From positions 35,468 through 99,467 of the forward strand of contig JBDHXA010000002.1 of assembly GCA_039810485.1 (NCBI GenBank): a DNA stretch of 64,000 nt. Reading direction: 5' to 3'. The DNA comes from JADZAA01 sp039810485 (GTDB taxonomy: Bacteria > Bacteroidota > Ignavibacteria > Kapaibacteriales > UBA961). The translations under genes and the position numbers were made by a program. The notes below the pieces were generated by a model. The model made no database searches and was not told the DNA's origin. It saw only the letters and a program-made list of their open reading frames with translations. Below, in pieces: positions 33,892 through 42,936 of the stretch (position 1 is its first letter; each line of letters begins with the position of its first letter).

Positions 33892-36800
33892 ATGATTTAT
33901 AAAGCTAGGCATTTATTATTTTCTCTGCTCATTGTTTGCGCTGCACTCTTAGCTCAATATATTCCGTTAAAATCGCAGACGACAAATATTTCGGGTATAA
34001 TTAACTCGTATGCCAAAGTTTCTTCTATTGATTATTGCGGTCGTAAAATATCGGTGGAATCGTCGGTTGGGTTTTTAGCAGGAGATAGAGCTCTTCTCAT
34101 TCAAATGAAAGGTGCAATTCAAGATTCTTCCAGCACTGATTCTTCCGTTTATGGCAAAATCTATAATTATGGAACAACCGGTAATTTTGAATTTGTCACT
34201 ATTGAATCAGTTGCAACTTCTTCAATTTTTATACGCGAGATTTTAACACGAAATTATGAGCCAGCGAGTGGCGTTCAGCTTGTAAAAATGCCCAAATATG
34301 TAACTGCGATTGTATCCGGTGTTTTGACTTGTCCGCCATGGAACGGAGCAACCGGCGGCATTATTGCATTAGAGGCAACAGGCGCAATTGATATGCAGGG
34401 AGGCGCCATAGAAGCAAGCGGCAAAGGATTTCGCGGCGGCAGAACAAATTCTACAAGAACAATGCTTTCCGATATTTTCGATATGAACGCCAGATATGAA
34501 AGCGGTCGTTCAGGCGAAAAAGGCGAATCAATCACAGAGTATTATTTCGAACGTCAGGCAGGAAGATCAGCTATTGCAAATGGCGGAGGCGGAGGAAATG
34601 CTCTTGGCAGCGGAGGCGGAGGCGGAGGAAATGGCGGAAATGGCGGAAATGGCTCGGGCGAATACGAAGGCTCTCATGGCTTGCCATTTGGCGGAATTGG
34701 CGGACATAACCTTGTGTTTTCTAATGGAATAACACGTGCGTTTATGGGCGGCGGAGGCGGAGGTGGACATCAAAACGTAAATAATGGCTCTGACGGCGGA
34801 AGAGGAGGCGGAATTGTTATTCTTAAAACAAATGTATTCGTGGGACGCGGAAACCCTATCTATGCAGACGGAATTTCAGCTGCAAATAGCGATGCGAGTG
34901 GCGCCGGAGGCGGAGGTGCTGGCGGCACGGTAATAATCGAAGCAGATGTTTTTGCATCATATCCCGCTGTATATGCGCGTGGTGGCAACGGCGGCAATTC
35001 TATAGCAAATGAGCAATACGGCACAGGCGGCGGTGGAGGCGGCGGCTTTATTTGTTATAGCTTATCGGCAGATGAAGACAGCATTCATGTAAAAATTGAA
35101 GGCGGACACGCAGGCATTTCAAGTGTTTCAAATACACCGCGCAATGCGTCCAACGGGTCAAACGGCTCTGTACAACGCGGTTGTGTCGTGCCAATCAATC
35201 CGATTGCCGGCTTAACTGCCGCAACAATCTCTGACACATCAGTTTGTTACGGCTCAGCAGTACGACTTGACGCAACTCCTTTTGGCGGCCGTCCACCATA
35301 CAGATTCCGCTGGGAGCCGGCTGCGATTGCTTCGAATCCAAATGCAAAAACCACAAGCGCAATTCTAACTAAAGAAACCGAATTTCGCGTTACGATAACT
35401 GATTCGCTTGGCTGTCAGACGGAAGGCAGATTTGTTGCAAGAATTTTCGATGCGCCTACTGTTTTTGCAGGCAATGACGCAGGCGTATGCCAAGGCGGAA
35501 GCGTTGCTCTGCACGGAAGCGGACGCGGCAGATTTCATTGGTCGCCAGAAGTCGGACTAAGCTCGACAAACTCGCCATCAACAATTGCAACGCCATTACA
35601 AACAACAACCTACACTTTAACCCTTACAGATGACAACGGCTGTACGGCAACGGACAGCGTTACAATAACTGTCAACTCTCCTCCTACTGTTTCACTTCCT
35701 GCATCTGCAAGCGTGTGCATTGGCGGCTCAATAAATATTACGGCAAATGTAACAGGCGGGAAACCGCCGTATAGCTATGCTTGGTCGCCTAATATTGGAA
35801 GCGGTCCTACTGTAACCGCACATCCTGAATCTGCTGCTCGATATGATGTAACTGTCAGCGATGCTAATGGTTGTGAAAACAACGCAAGCATTATTATAAC
35901 AATTGCACCTACTCCAGAGGCCAACGCCGGAAGTGATCAGACAATTTGCGCCGGCGACACAACAAGATTGCAAGGATCTGGCGGAGTACGAAGAAAATGG
36001 CAGCCAAACTCCGGCATTGACGACGTGCTTTCTGACAATCCCAAAGCTTTCCCTCAACAAACAACTTCGTATATTTTAGAAACGGAAAGTGCTGAAGGAT
36101 GCACTAACAAGGATACAGTAACAATTACTGTTCTACCCGCACCTGCAAAGCCAACCATCACACAGCATGACGATACGCTATTTTGTTCGGCTGCCGAATC
36201 GTATCAATGGCTATATTACGGCGTTTCCTTGCCCGGCGAATCAGGACAAATGCTCATAGTGCAACAAGCAGGCAAATATTCAGTTAGCACAAGACAAGGG
36301 ATATGCACAGCAGTTTCAGATCCTATTGACGTTATAATCGGACAAGCGACTCTATGCATGGACAGCTATGATGGTGACCCGGGAAACGTTGTCGAGATGG
36401 AAATTCGATTGTGCAATCCTGAATTAGTCGTTGAGTCAAAAGCAAAAGAAATAGAAACTTATCTTATGTTCAACGCTTCGCTTCTTCTGCCGCTCGATGA
36501 TTTTTATTTAGACAATTCAGTTGTTTCAGGTACAAGAATACTACATTTAAAAATGCCTATTTCTCCCGGAACTCCAACGTCGTTAAAGAAACTTCGATTT
36601 CGAGTTGGGCTTGGCAATGATACAGTAACAGATATTCGTATGTATGAATATCGATCGCTTGGCGGTAAAATTCGCCTTGAATCCAAACCCGGCAAATTCT
36701 ATCTTTCAGGAATTTGCAATGAAGGAGGAGCACGTGTTTGGCGTTCTGGCATTTCCACTTCACTTCTTGCGGTCAGTCCACAACCGGCAGAAGATGTCAT

Positions 36801-37011
36801 TCGAGTTGATTATCAATTAGCCGCCGCAACTTCTGTGGAGTGGTCGCTGACCGACTATCTTGGACGACGCATTTTCACAGAGAAGCAGACGGTAAAGACA
36901 GCAGGTTTTAACACATCTTTGCTAGAGCTAAGCAATCTGCCTCGCGGCATTTATCAGCTTCGGCTTGACACAGGCGCGAAATCTGCCGTAATGCCTATTG
37001 TTTTACAGTAA
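33892..37011 (+). CDS. Large secreted Gly-rich/PKD-like protein with T9SS sorting domain
   Basis: The 1039-residue protein has a signal peptide (LLFSLLIVCAALLAQYIPLKS). Residues about 30-150 form a beta-rich N domain. Residues about 150-425 are very glycine-rich (NGGGGGNALGSGGGGGGNG and similar), punctuated by beta-strand pieces, as in surface fibre or adhesin-like proteins. Four PKD/Ig-like modules follow between about 430 and 760, each with Cys near its start and a terminal DSVTITV-type strand. The end (VSPQPAEDVIRVDY, DYLGRRIFTEK, LPRGIYQLRL) is a type A sorting domain. Export by T9SS and attachment to or release from the cell surface is predicted. Adhesion is a guess from composition. Confidence 0.82.
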   Translation: MIYKARHLLFSLLIVCAALLAQYIPLKSQTTNISGIINSYAKVSSIDYCGRKISVESSVGFLAGDRALLIQMKGAIQDSSSTDSSVYGKIYNYGTTGNFEFVTIESVATSSIFIREILTRNYEPASGVQLVKMPKYVTAIVSGVLTCPPWNGATGGIIALEATGAIDMQGGAIEASGKGFRGGRTNSTRTMLSDIFDMNARYESGRSGEKGESITEYYFERQAGRSAIANGGGGGNALGSGGGGGGNGGNGGNGSGEYEGSHGLPFGGIGGHNLVFSNGITRAFMGGGGGGGHQNVNNGSDGGRGGGIVILKTNVFVGRGNPIYADGISAANSDASGAGGGGAGGTVIIEADVFASYPAVYARGGNGGNSIANEQYGTGGGGGGGFICYSLSADEDSIHVKIEGGHAGISSVSNTPRNASNGSNGSVQRGCVVPINPIAGLTAATISDTSVCYGSAVRLDATPFGGRPPYRFRWEPAAIASNPNAKTTSAILTKETEFRVTITDSLGCQTEGRFVARIFDAPTVFAGNDAGVCQGGSVALHGSGRGRFHWSPEVGLSSTNSPSTIATPLQTTTYTLTLTDDNGCTATDSVTITVNSPPTVSLPASASVCIGGSINITANVTGGKPPYSYAWSPNIGSGPTVTAHPESAARYDVTVSDANGCENNASIIITIAPTPEANAGSDQTICAGDTTRLQGSGGVRRKWQPNSGIDDVLSDNPKAFPQQTTSYILETESAEGCTNKDTVTITVLPAPAKPTITQHDDTLFCSAAESYQWLYYGVSLPGESGQMLIVQQAGKYSVSTRQGICTAVSDPIDVIIGQATLCMDSYDGDPGNVVEMEIRLCNPELVVESKAKEIETYLMFNASLLLPLDDFYLDNSVVSGTRILHLKMPISPGTPTSLKKLRFRVGLGNDTVTDIRMYEYRSLGGKIRLESKPGKFYLSGICNEGGARVWRSGISTSLLAVSPQPAEDVIRVDYQLAAATSVEWSLTDYLGRRIFTEKQTVKTAGFNTSLLELSNLPRGIYQLRLDTGAKSAVMPIVLQ

Positions 37012-37082
37012 TATCCATAGCAATCTAATTTTTTTCTTTCAATTTATCATAACCGACATAAGTATCAATATTTTTAAGCTAT

Positions 37083-37241
37083 ATGGAATCATTTTTTACA
37101 CATAACGCTCTATATGTAGTCCTATTGGTCGCATTAACCGTTTGGCTTGGAATTGCATTTTATATCAATCGTTTAGAAAATAAAGTATCAATTCTTGAGC
37201 AAAAGTTTGAAAAATTAATGCCAAAAAACAACGAGAAATAA
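37083..37241 (+). CDS. CcmD-like single-helix membrane peptide
   Basis: A 52-residue open frame, ATG at 37083 to TAA at 37241, coding for one hydrophobic helix (ALYVVLLVALTVWLGIAFYI) and a charged coiled tail (NRLENKVSILEQKFEKL). The shape, length and tail resemble the CcmD family of haem-exporter accessory peptides in Bacteroidetes, which normally sit beside ccmC. Here no cytochrome c maturation gene is adjacent: the next gene is an M16 peptidase-like gene starting 21 bases on. The name therefore rests on shape. The tight spacing and hydrophobic profile make a real gene likely. Confidence 0.55.
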   Translation: MESFFTHNALYVVLLVALTVWLGIAFYINRLENKVSILEQKFEKLMPKNNEK

Positions 37242-37262
37242 CACAATTTGAATCAATATACC

Positions 37263-38639
37263 ATGTGCGAAACGAAAATATTAGACAGAAGCCATGCACC
37301 AATTCATGAAGGCGCACCCAATTTTCTTTTTCCCGAAGCAAGTAGCCGCAAATTATCATCTGGCATCCCACTATATTGTCTTCCTGATCTTTCGCAGCCA
37401 ATAGTGAGCATTTCATTAGTTTTTACTGACGGCTCAGTCAATGAAAATATTTCAGGCATATCTCAATTTGCCATGCGTTTGCTGTCTCGCGGCACAAAAC
37501 GCTTTTCAGCTCTAGAATTTGCCGACGAACTTGATACTTTAGGTGCGTCGCTTCATTGCGGATCAGGTTGGGACTGCTCAAAAGTAGACCTCTACACGCT
37601 TTCAGATTATTTAGAAAAAGCGGTTGAACTTATGTCGGATGCGGTATTGCATCCATTGTTTGACAGCAAAGAAATTGCATTGCTTCAACGACAAAAAATT
37701 GCTGAATTACAACAAATCTTATCTGAATCTGATCAGCTGGCATCGCTTGCGGCATCACAAACCATTTATAGAGGTCATCCTTACGGACATAATAGAAATG
37801 GCACGTTTGAATCGGTTCAATTAATTACAGCAGAAACTGCTCTCAATCGTTATCGCGAAATTTCACAATCATCGTGTTTTTTTATTGTTGCCGGAAATTG
37901 CAGCCCAGAAAATGCAGAAATTCTCCTAAGCAAGTATTTTGCGGAGTTGAGCGCAAATATTGTTGCAAAAGACACTTTGACCATTGAGCCAATTCACAAA
38001 CGTCAAATTGTAATTGTCGACAAACCTGATTGCACACAGGCAACGCTTCGATTAGGGACGCTTTCGGTAGGACATTCACATCACGATTTCGCTTCTATAC
38101 AATTAATTTCCTCTGCGCTCGGCGGTTCTTTAAATTCGCGTTTGAATAATATTCTTCGAGAAGAAAAAGGATATACGTATGGTGCTTTTTGTTTTCAAGT
38201 CGTAAAAAAGCGCGCCGCCTCTCTCAACATAACTGCAAGTGTAAATCACGATAAAGCGGGCGAATCTGTGCAAATTATTCTAAATGAAATTGAAAAACTG
38301 CGTTGTGAACAAATACCGGATAAAGAATTTTCACGGACAAGACAATATCTTTTGGGTTCTTTTGCTCGAAGTATTGAAACTCCTCAACAAACGCTACACT
38401 TTGTCCAAACTATTAAACTCTATGGTTTGCCAGACACATATTATACTAATTTTTTTAAGCAAGTAGCCAATCTGACCTCCAAAGAAGTTTTCTTTGTACA
38501 GCAAGCCCGCTTCATATCAAATGAATGGAATATAATAGCAGTTGGAAATGCTCAAGAACTCACTGAACAATTAATCTCTTTCGGCGCTCCTCGCATCATT
38601 TCGTCCGCTGATCTATGCAAACATGACAACTTATCATGA
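37263..38639 (+). CDS. M16-family (insulinase-like) protein lacking the zinc motif
   Basis: The 458-residue protein (ATG at 37263; a TTG 15 bases upstream is possible) has the two-lobed M16 layout. In the first lobe the segment aligned to the HxxEH zinc site reads GISQFAMRLLSRGT, so His-Glu-His are replaced by Gln68, Met71 and Arg72. The second lobe keeps LGGSLNSRLNNILREEKGYTYGA, the Arg/Tyr pair typical of non-catalytic M16 subunits. M16 peptidases often work as heterodimers of one active and one inactive chain; no active partner is seen next to it. It probably binds peptides without cutting, or needs a partner encoded elsewhere. Located after the CcmD-like peptide. Confidence 0.85.
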   Translation: MCETKILDRSHAPIHEGAPNFLFPEASSRKLSSGIPLYCLPDLSQPIVSISLVFTDGSVNENISGISQFAMRLLSRGTKRFSALEFADELDTLGASLHCGSGWDCSKVDLYTLSDYLEKAVELMSDAVLHPLFDSKEIALLQRQKIAELQQILSESDQLASLAASQTIYRGHPYGHNRNGTFESVQLITAETALNRYREISQSSCFFIVAGNCSPENAEILLSKYFAELSANIVAKDTLTIEPIHKRQIVIVDKPDCTQATLRLGTLSVGHSHHDFASIQLISSALGGSLNSRLNNILREEKGYTYGAFCFQVVKKRAASLNITASVNHDKAGESVQIILNEIEKLRCEQIPDKEFSRTRQYLLGSFARSIETPQQTLHFVQTIKLYGLPDTYYTNFFKQVANLTSKEVFFVQQARFISNEWNIIAVGNAQELTEQLISFGAPRIISSADLCKHDNLS

Positions 38640-38720
38640 TATTTTACATCAGCAATCTACAATTTTCTCTAATGATAAAATATTTGCTTTTTCATTGATT
38701 GTTTGTAATTTTGCAAACTG

Positions 38721-38734
38721 ACTGACCGGTCAGT
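38721..38734. promoter_or_regulatory. Perfect 14-bp palindrome, TetR-type operator candidate
   Basis: ACTGACCGGTCAGT is perfectly self-complementary and ends 28 bases before the TonB receptor ATG. It resembles operators bound by TetR/AcrR-family repressors. A TTTG at 38710 just to its left could be a Bacteroidetes-type -33 element, so a bound repressor would block initiation. No TetR gene is in the window. Confidence 0.6.
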
Positions 38735-38762
38735 TTTATTTATTTACATTCAATTTCCGAAA

Positions 38763-41222
38763 ATGTTAAAGGCACAAAATATTATTCTTACTCTAATTCT
38801 TTTCATTTCCACTTCTGTTACTAAAAGCTTTTCTCAAGGAATTATAACCGGCTTTGTTGCCGATAAGGAAAACAGCAAAGCATTATCCGGAATAAGAGTT
38901 GAAACAAAAAGCAGCGGAAGAATAATTAAAGGCACATACACCAAAGCAAATGGCTTGTATGCCGTATCGCTTCCCGAAGGAAAATATTCACTGAAATTTT
39001 CAGGCATTGGGCGAAAGCAATTCGACACAACAATAACTATTAAGAACAATGAAACGCAGCAAGTAAACGTTCATCTTGAGCACGAAACCACAAAGCTCGA
39101 AAATATTACTGTGTTTGGAGCTGCTCGGCGAGTACAAAAACTAACAGAAGCTCCTGCAGCTATTTCATTAGTGCTTCCAGAAGATATTCAGCGCGGGACG
39201 GCTCACGGTCAGTTAGGCAAAACACTTGAGCAAATACAAGGTGTTGATGTGGTTCAATCTGGCATGAATGATTTCAATATCAATACACGAGGATTTAACA
39301 ACTCTATAAATCGTCGCATGTTGGTTTTGCTTGACGGACGAGATCCGTCTACTCCCCTTTTGAATCTTGTGGAATGGAATTCTTTTCAAACCGATCTGGC
39401 TGATGTTAAATCACTTGAAGTAGTACGCGGCCCTGGTTCTGCTCTTTACGGAGCAAATGCATATAATGGCGTCATAAATATCACAACAAATTCACCTTTG
39501 GATGTACTTGGCACTCGCGTAAGTTTGACATATGGCGAACACGGCACATTTCGCGCTACATTTCGACATGCCGAAACATATAATGATCACTGGAGCTATA
39601 AGATTAATGCAGGTTATTCCCGCCAAAATCAAGATTGGGTTGTTTCGCGCCAGCGCGACACTACCAAGCCAAACGATGGGTTGGAATACCCCGGAATTGC
39701 ATTCGATGTGTCCGGAAATCGTCAAGGATTAGGTTATATTTTCAATATTGACTCGCTAATCAACGCACATAGAACGGCTTTCAATGTTTTCGGCACATTT
39801 CGTATTGATTATAATATCAATGAAAATGAGCGGTTTCTAGCTGAAACCGGTTTTTCAAAATATGGCAATGAATACTTTGTAAATCAAACCGGACGGATCC
39901 TTATTCCAGATGTGCAAAAACCCTTTGCGCGCATTGCATACAACTCGCAGCATTGGAATATTCAGACGCAATGGACAAATCGCTATACACCAATTCCACA
40001 AACCGTGCTTAATGCTGCTGCATCTTCCGCTGAATATTCTAATGTATTTACATCAGAAGCTCAATGGAATGATGCTTTTCTAGAAGAAAAACTTAAAACA
40101 GTTGCTGGTGTTTCCTATGAAATTCAAGATGTTAACACTTCTGTTGTAGGCGCTTTGCCTATGCTTGCACCCGACGATCAACATCATAATTTTACGGGCA
40201 TTTACGGTCAATTTGAGTATGGGCTTGCACATAACTTACAACTTGTTGGCGCTGCTCGCGTTGACTTTTCGTCATATTTCAACACTCAATTTTCCCCAAA
40301 AGCCGCAATCGTTTACTCGCCTATTGAAAATCAAACTTTTCGCATTACCATCAACCGTTCATTTTTACGCCCAAGCTATGCCGATCGTTTTCGTCGTTCG
40401 CCAGGCGGTTTGCCTGTAAATTTAGCTACCATTGACTCTGCTATAAGCGCACAAACAGGCGCTGAAAAATTAGGTCTTGGCTTGACTCCCGTCTGGAATG
40501 TCGGGAATCCAAAAGTGGATGTTGAAACTGCAATATCGTATGAAATTGGCTACAAAGGAATTTTAAGCAATGAAGTTTTTGTTACAGCCGACGCTTATAT
40601 AAATCGCAGGAAAAATTTTATTTCAAATCCTCTCGGAGGCCTGGCTCCTGATATCTACAAACCGCTTCGTTATGCAAATTCATATGCGAACGATTCGCTT
40701 AAATCAAGAATTGGACAATTAAATTATGACCGTCTTGCAATATATAACGACCCTGTAAGCGGCAAATTAATACCAGCTTTTATTATCACTCCAACCAATA
40801 TCGGCCTTGTAGAAGAAAGAGGAATCGAACTTGGAATAAATTACTATGCGATGAAACAGCTTCTTCTTTCAGGAAATTTTGCTTATCTTGAGTCTGATGT
40901 GATTGAAAATTCAATTACAACAAACAAGATTCTTCCAAATACTTCGCCACGCCGGTATAACCTTAGCGCACAATATGTTGCAAGCAATTGGGATGCAACT
41001 GCTTCATTTCATTATGTAGAAGGTTTTCAATGGATAGCAGGTCTTTTCGAGGGATACGTTCCAAGTTATGGCGTTTTGAATATCAATGCGAATTATAAAA
41101 TTATGTCGGGGCTAAATCTCGGAATTAACATCTTTAATGCGCTCGACAACAAGCACTATGAAATTTTCGGAGGCACTTATCTTTACCGCTATACGACAGG
41201 AACAATCAGCTATAGTTTTTAA
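38763..41222 (+). CDS. TonB-dependent outer-membrane receptor with carboxypeptidase-regulatory-like domain
   Basis: The 819-residue protein has a signal peptide (IILTLILFISTSVTKSFSQ), a CarboxypepD_reg-like beta domain (ITGFVADKENSKALSGIRVE to about residue 105), then a TonB plug (TEAPAAISLVLPEDI, VDVVQSGMNDFNINTRGFNN, VRGPGSALYGANAYNGVINI) and a 22-strand-type barrel ending in GTISYSF. It imports a bulky nutrient across the outer membrane using TonB energy. No SusD-like lipoprotein follows, so it is a stand-alone receptor rather than a SusCD pair. Ligand is unknown; a perfect palindrome upstream suggests it is repressed under some condition. Confidence 0.92.
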   Translation: MLKAQNIILTLILFISTSVTKSFSQGIITGFVADKENSKALSGIRVETKSSGRIIKGTYTKANGLYAVSLPEGKYSLKFSGIGRKQFDTTITIKNNETQQVNVHLEHETTKLENITVFGAARRVQKLTEAPAAISLVLPEDIQRGTAHGQLGKTLEQIQGVDVVQSGMNDFNINTRGFNNSINRRMLVLLDGRDPSTPLLNLVEWNSFQTDLADVKSLEVVRGPGSALYGANAYNGVINITTNSPLDVLGTRVSLTYGEHGTFRATFRHAETYNDHWSYKINAGYSRQNQDWVVSRQRDTTKPNDGLEYPGIAFDVSGNRQGLGYIFNIDSLINAHRTAFNVFGTFRIDYNINENERFLAETGFSKYGNEYFVNQTGRILIPDVQKPFARIAYNSQHWNIQTQWTNRYTPIPQTVLNAAASSAEYSNVFTSEAQWNDAFLEEKLKTVAGVSYEIQDVNTSVVGALPMLAPDDQHHNFTGIYGQFEYGLAHNLQLVGAARVDFSSYFNTQFSPKAAIVYSPIENQTFRITINRSFLRPSYADRFRRSPGGLPVNLATIDSAISAQTGAEKLGLGLTPVWNVGNPKVDVETAISYEIGYKGILSNEVFVTADAYINRRKNFISNPLGGLAPDIYKPLRYANSYANDSLKSRIGQLNYDRLAIYNDPVSGKLIPAFIITPTNIGLVEERGIELGINYYAMKQLLLSGNFAYLESDVIENSITTNKILPNTSPRRYNLSAQYVASNWDATASFHYVEGFQWIAGLFEGYVPSYGVLNINANYKIMSGLNLGINIFNALDNKHYEIFGGTYLYRYTTGTISYSF

Positions 41223-41257
41223 TTGCTTCAACTTATAAATATAGGAGTGCAGTTCTT

Positions 41258-41806
41258 TTGCAGTTATTTAATGTCACACAGACAGAGAAACTCTCCCAAG
41301 AGAAAATTATTCGAGCAATGCAATTTGCGCGCGATGTGATTTCCACAATAGATTATCGAGACAGCAATCAAGATAATTTGCAAAAAATTGAAGACGATCA
41401 CTTTATCAGCAAAATAGGCGAAGAGGCGGTATTTCAGACTTTTGCCGCTCATGGAGCAAATATTACCCCACCTGATTACCATATTTATAGTAGCAAAGAA
41501 AAATCATGGTCTGCCGACTTAATTGTTAATGGAGCAGACCTTGCCGTAAAAACGCAAAAATCAAGTGTCGCCAAACGTTACGGACTGTCTTGGACATTTC
41601 AATCTTCGAAAATTCGTCGCGATCCCATAGTGCAAGATCCTGAAGCTTGGATCTGTTTCGTAGAATGTAACGACTTGCACGCTGACTTTCCATGCCGAAT
41701 TTTCCCGCCGCGCCAAACACGCTCTTTAATATTCCGCAATCCAAAACTTCAACATCTTATTGGAAAAAAATTAGTGGTCTATGCTGACGATTTGCATATT
41801 CTATAA
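41258..41806 (+). CDS. Unrecognised 182-residue protein, weak PD-(D/E)XK-like pattern
   Basis: I do not recognise the family. Start is TTG at 41258, backed by AGGAG about ten bases upstream; an ATG 60 bases later is the alternative. An N-terminal helical part is followed by IGEEAVFQTFAAHG and SADLIVNGADLAVKTQKSS, which resembles a restriction-endonuclease-like core (helix, then PD...(D/E)xK) but with Ala where the second acid should be. The second half has many Trp, Phe and Cys residues. It sits between the TonB receptor and a 3-hydroxyacyl-CoA dehydrogenase without clear operon logic. If the nuclease resemblance is real, catalytic ability is doubtful. Confidence 0.55.
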   Translation: MQLFNVTQTEKLSQEKIIRAMQFARDVISTIDYRDSNQDNLQKIEDDHFISKIGEEAVFQTFAAHGANITPPDYHIYSSKEKSWSADLIVNGADLAVKTQKSSVAKRYGLSWTFQSSKIRRDPIVQDPEAWICFVECNDLHADFPCRIFPPRQTRSLIFRNPKLQHLIGKKLVVYADDLHIL

Positions 41807-42036
41807 CATTGTAGTTCCTTTGCTATTGCATGCTATTTCGATAATTTATTGAAGTGCAGATATCGTCTGTCACTAACAATAAACTCAACAATCTATTGGA
41901 AGTATTATTTGCAAATTCTTTCAATAATTGTAATCATTTTCAGCTTAGAGGATTACTCTCACTATTGCTTCACAAAAAGCACTGCGCAAAAAACTCCGTA
42001 GATTTGCAGTTGGCTTATCAATTCTATAACGTCAAA

Positions 42037-42936
42037 ATGGATTATTCAATGGATATAAATCAAACAGAGAATGAAATTGCATCAGTTGCAGTTTGCGGCG
42101 CCGGAGCCATGGGACGCGGCATTGCCTTGGCATCGCTTTTAGCCGGTTACAAAACAGTATTGTTCGATGTGCAGCCATCAGCATTATCAAAAGCTTCAGA
42201 GTTTTTAACCGTTCAATTGCAAAAAAATATCGAAAAAGGCCGGTTAACAACTCAATCTGCGGCAGATGTGCAGGCGCGATTCACTCTAACAGAACGAATG
42301 ACAGAGTTAGCGATCTGCGACGTGATTATAGAAGCTATTATAGAAGAAACACAAGCTAAAGAAGAATTGTTCAGCGCTTTGGAAACAATCGGGTTAAAGC
42401 ATGCAGCCATAATCGCCTCCAATACATCATCTTTCTCAATAAGCATGTTAGGAAAAGAAAGAAAATCTCGCGGCAACTTTATAGGACTCCATTTCTTTAA
42501 TCCTCCGCATATTATGAAATTAACCGAAGTGGTCAGAGGAGCATATACTGATGATGGAACTGTAATGAAAATTACAAGTTTTGCCCGATCTCTTGGCAAA
42601 ACTCCGGTTGTTGTGCGAGATGTTCCCGGCTTTATTGTCAACCGTACAGCGCGTAACTTCTACAATGAAGCGATGCGCATCGTTGCCGAAGGCGCTGCAA
42701 CAATTGAACAAACCGACAGAATAATGAAGTCACTCGGATTCAAAATGGGACCGTTTGAATTGATGGATGTAATCGGCAATGATGTAAATCTTGAGGTATC
42801 TAAATCGATATGGAAGCAATATTTTTATGAACCGAGATTTGCTCCCTCAACTATGCAGCAAGATACCGTAAGTGCAGGCAAGCTTGGACGCAAAACAGGA
42901 AATGGATTTTATAAATATTCAACAGATGGAAGATAA
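42037..42936 (+). CDS. 3-hydroxyacyl-CoA (3-hydroxybutyryl-CoA) dehydrogenase
   Basis: From the ATG at 42037 the protein is 299 residues, the usual length; the frame is open for 61 further codons upstream but those look non-coding. It has the NAD loop CGAGAMGRGIA (residues 20-30), ASNTSSFSIS, the catalytic histidine in GLHFFNPPHIMKL, VPGFIVNRTARNFYNEA and GPFELMDVIGND. It oxidises L-3-hydroxyacyl-CoA in fatty-acid or phenylacetate breakdown, or acts in butyryl-CoA formation. The stop codon is immediately followed by the GTG start of the OmpA-type gene, so they may share a transcript although functions differ. Confidence 0.92.
   Translation: MDYSMDINQTENEIASVAVCGAGAMGRGIALASLLAGYKTVLFDVQPSALSKASEFLTVQLQKNIEKGRLTTQSAADVQARFTLTERMTELAICDVIIEAIIEETQAKEELFSALETIGLKHAAIIASNTSSFSISMLGKERKSRGNFIGLHFFNPPHIMKLTEVVRGAYTDDGTVMKITSFARSLGKTPVVVRDVPGFIVNRTARNFYNEAMRIVAEGAATIEQTDRIMKSLGFKMGPFELMDVIGNDVNLEVSKSIWKQYFYEPRFAPSTMQQDTVSAGKLGRKTGNGFYKYSTDGR

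Noticed and set aside
34580..35060. GGCGGA-type repeats considered as a DNA repeat element
   Set aside because: They code for the Gly-rich region of the T9SS cargo and are irregular at DNA level.
41854..42036. 61-codon N-terminal extension of the 3-hydroxyacyl-CoA dehydrogenase
   Set aside because: The extension has no family similarity and the internal ATG at 42037 gives the usual length right before the NAD-binding fold.
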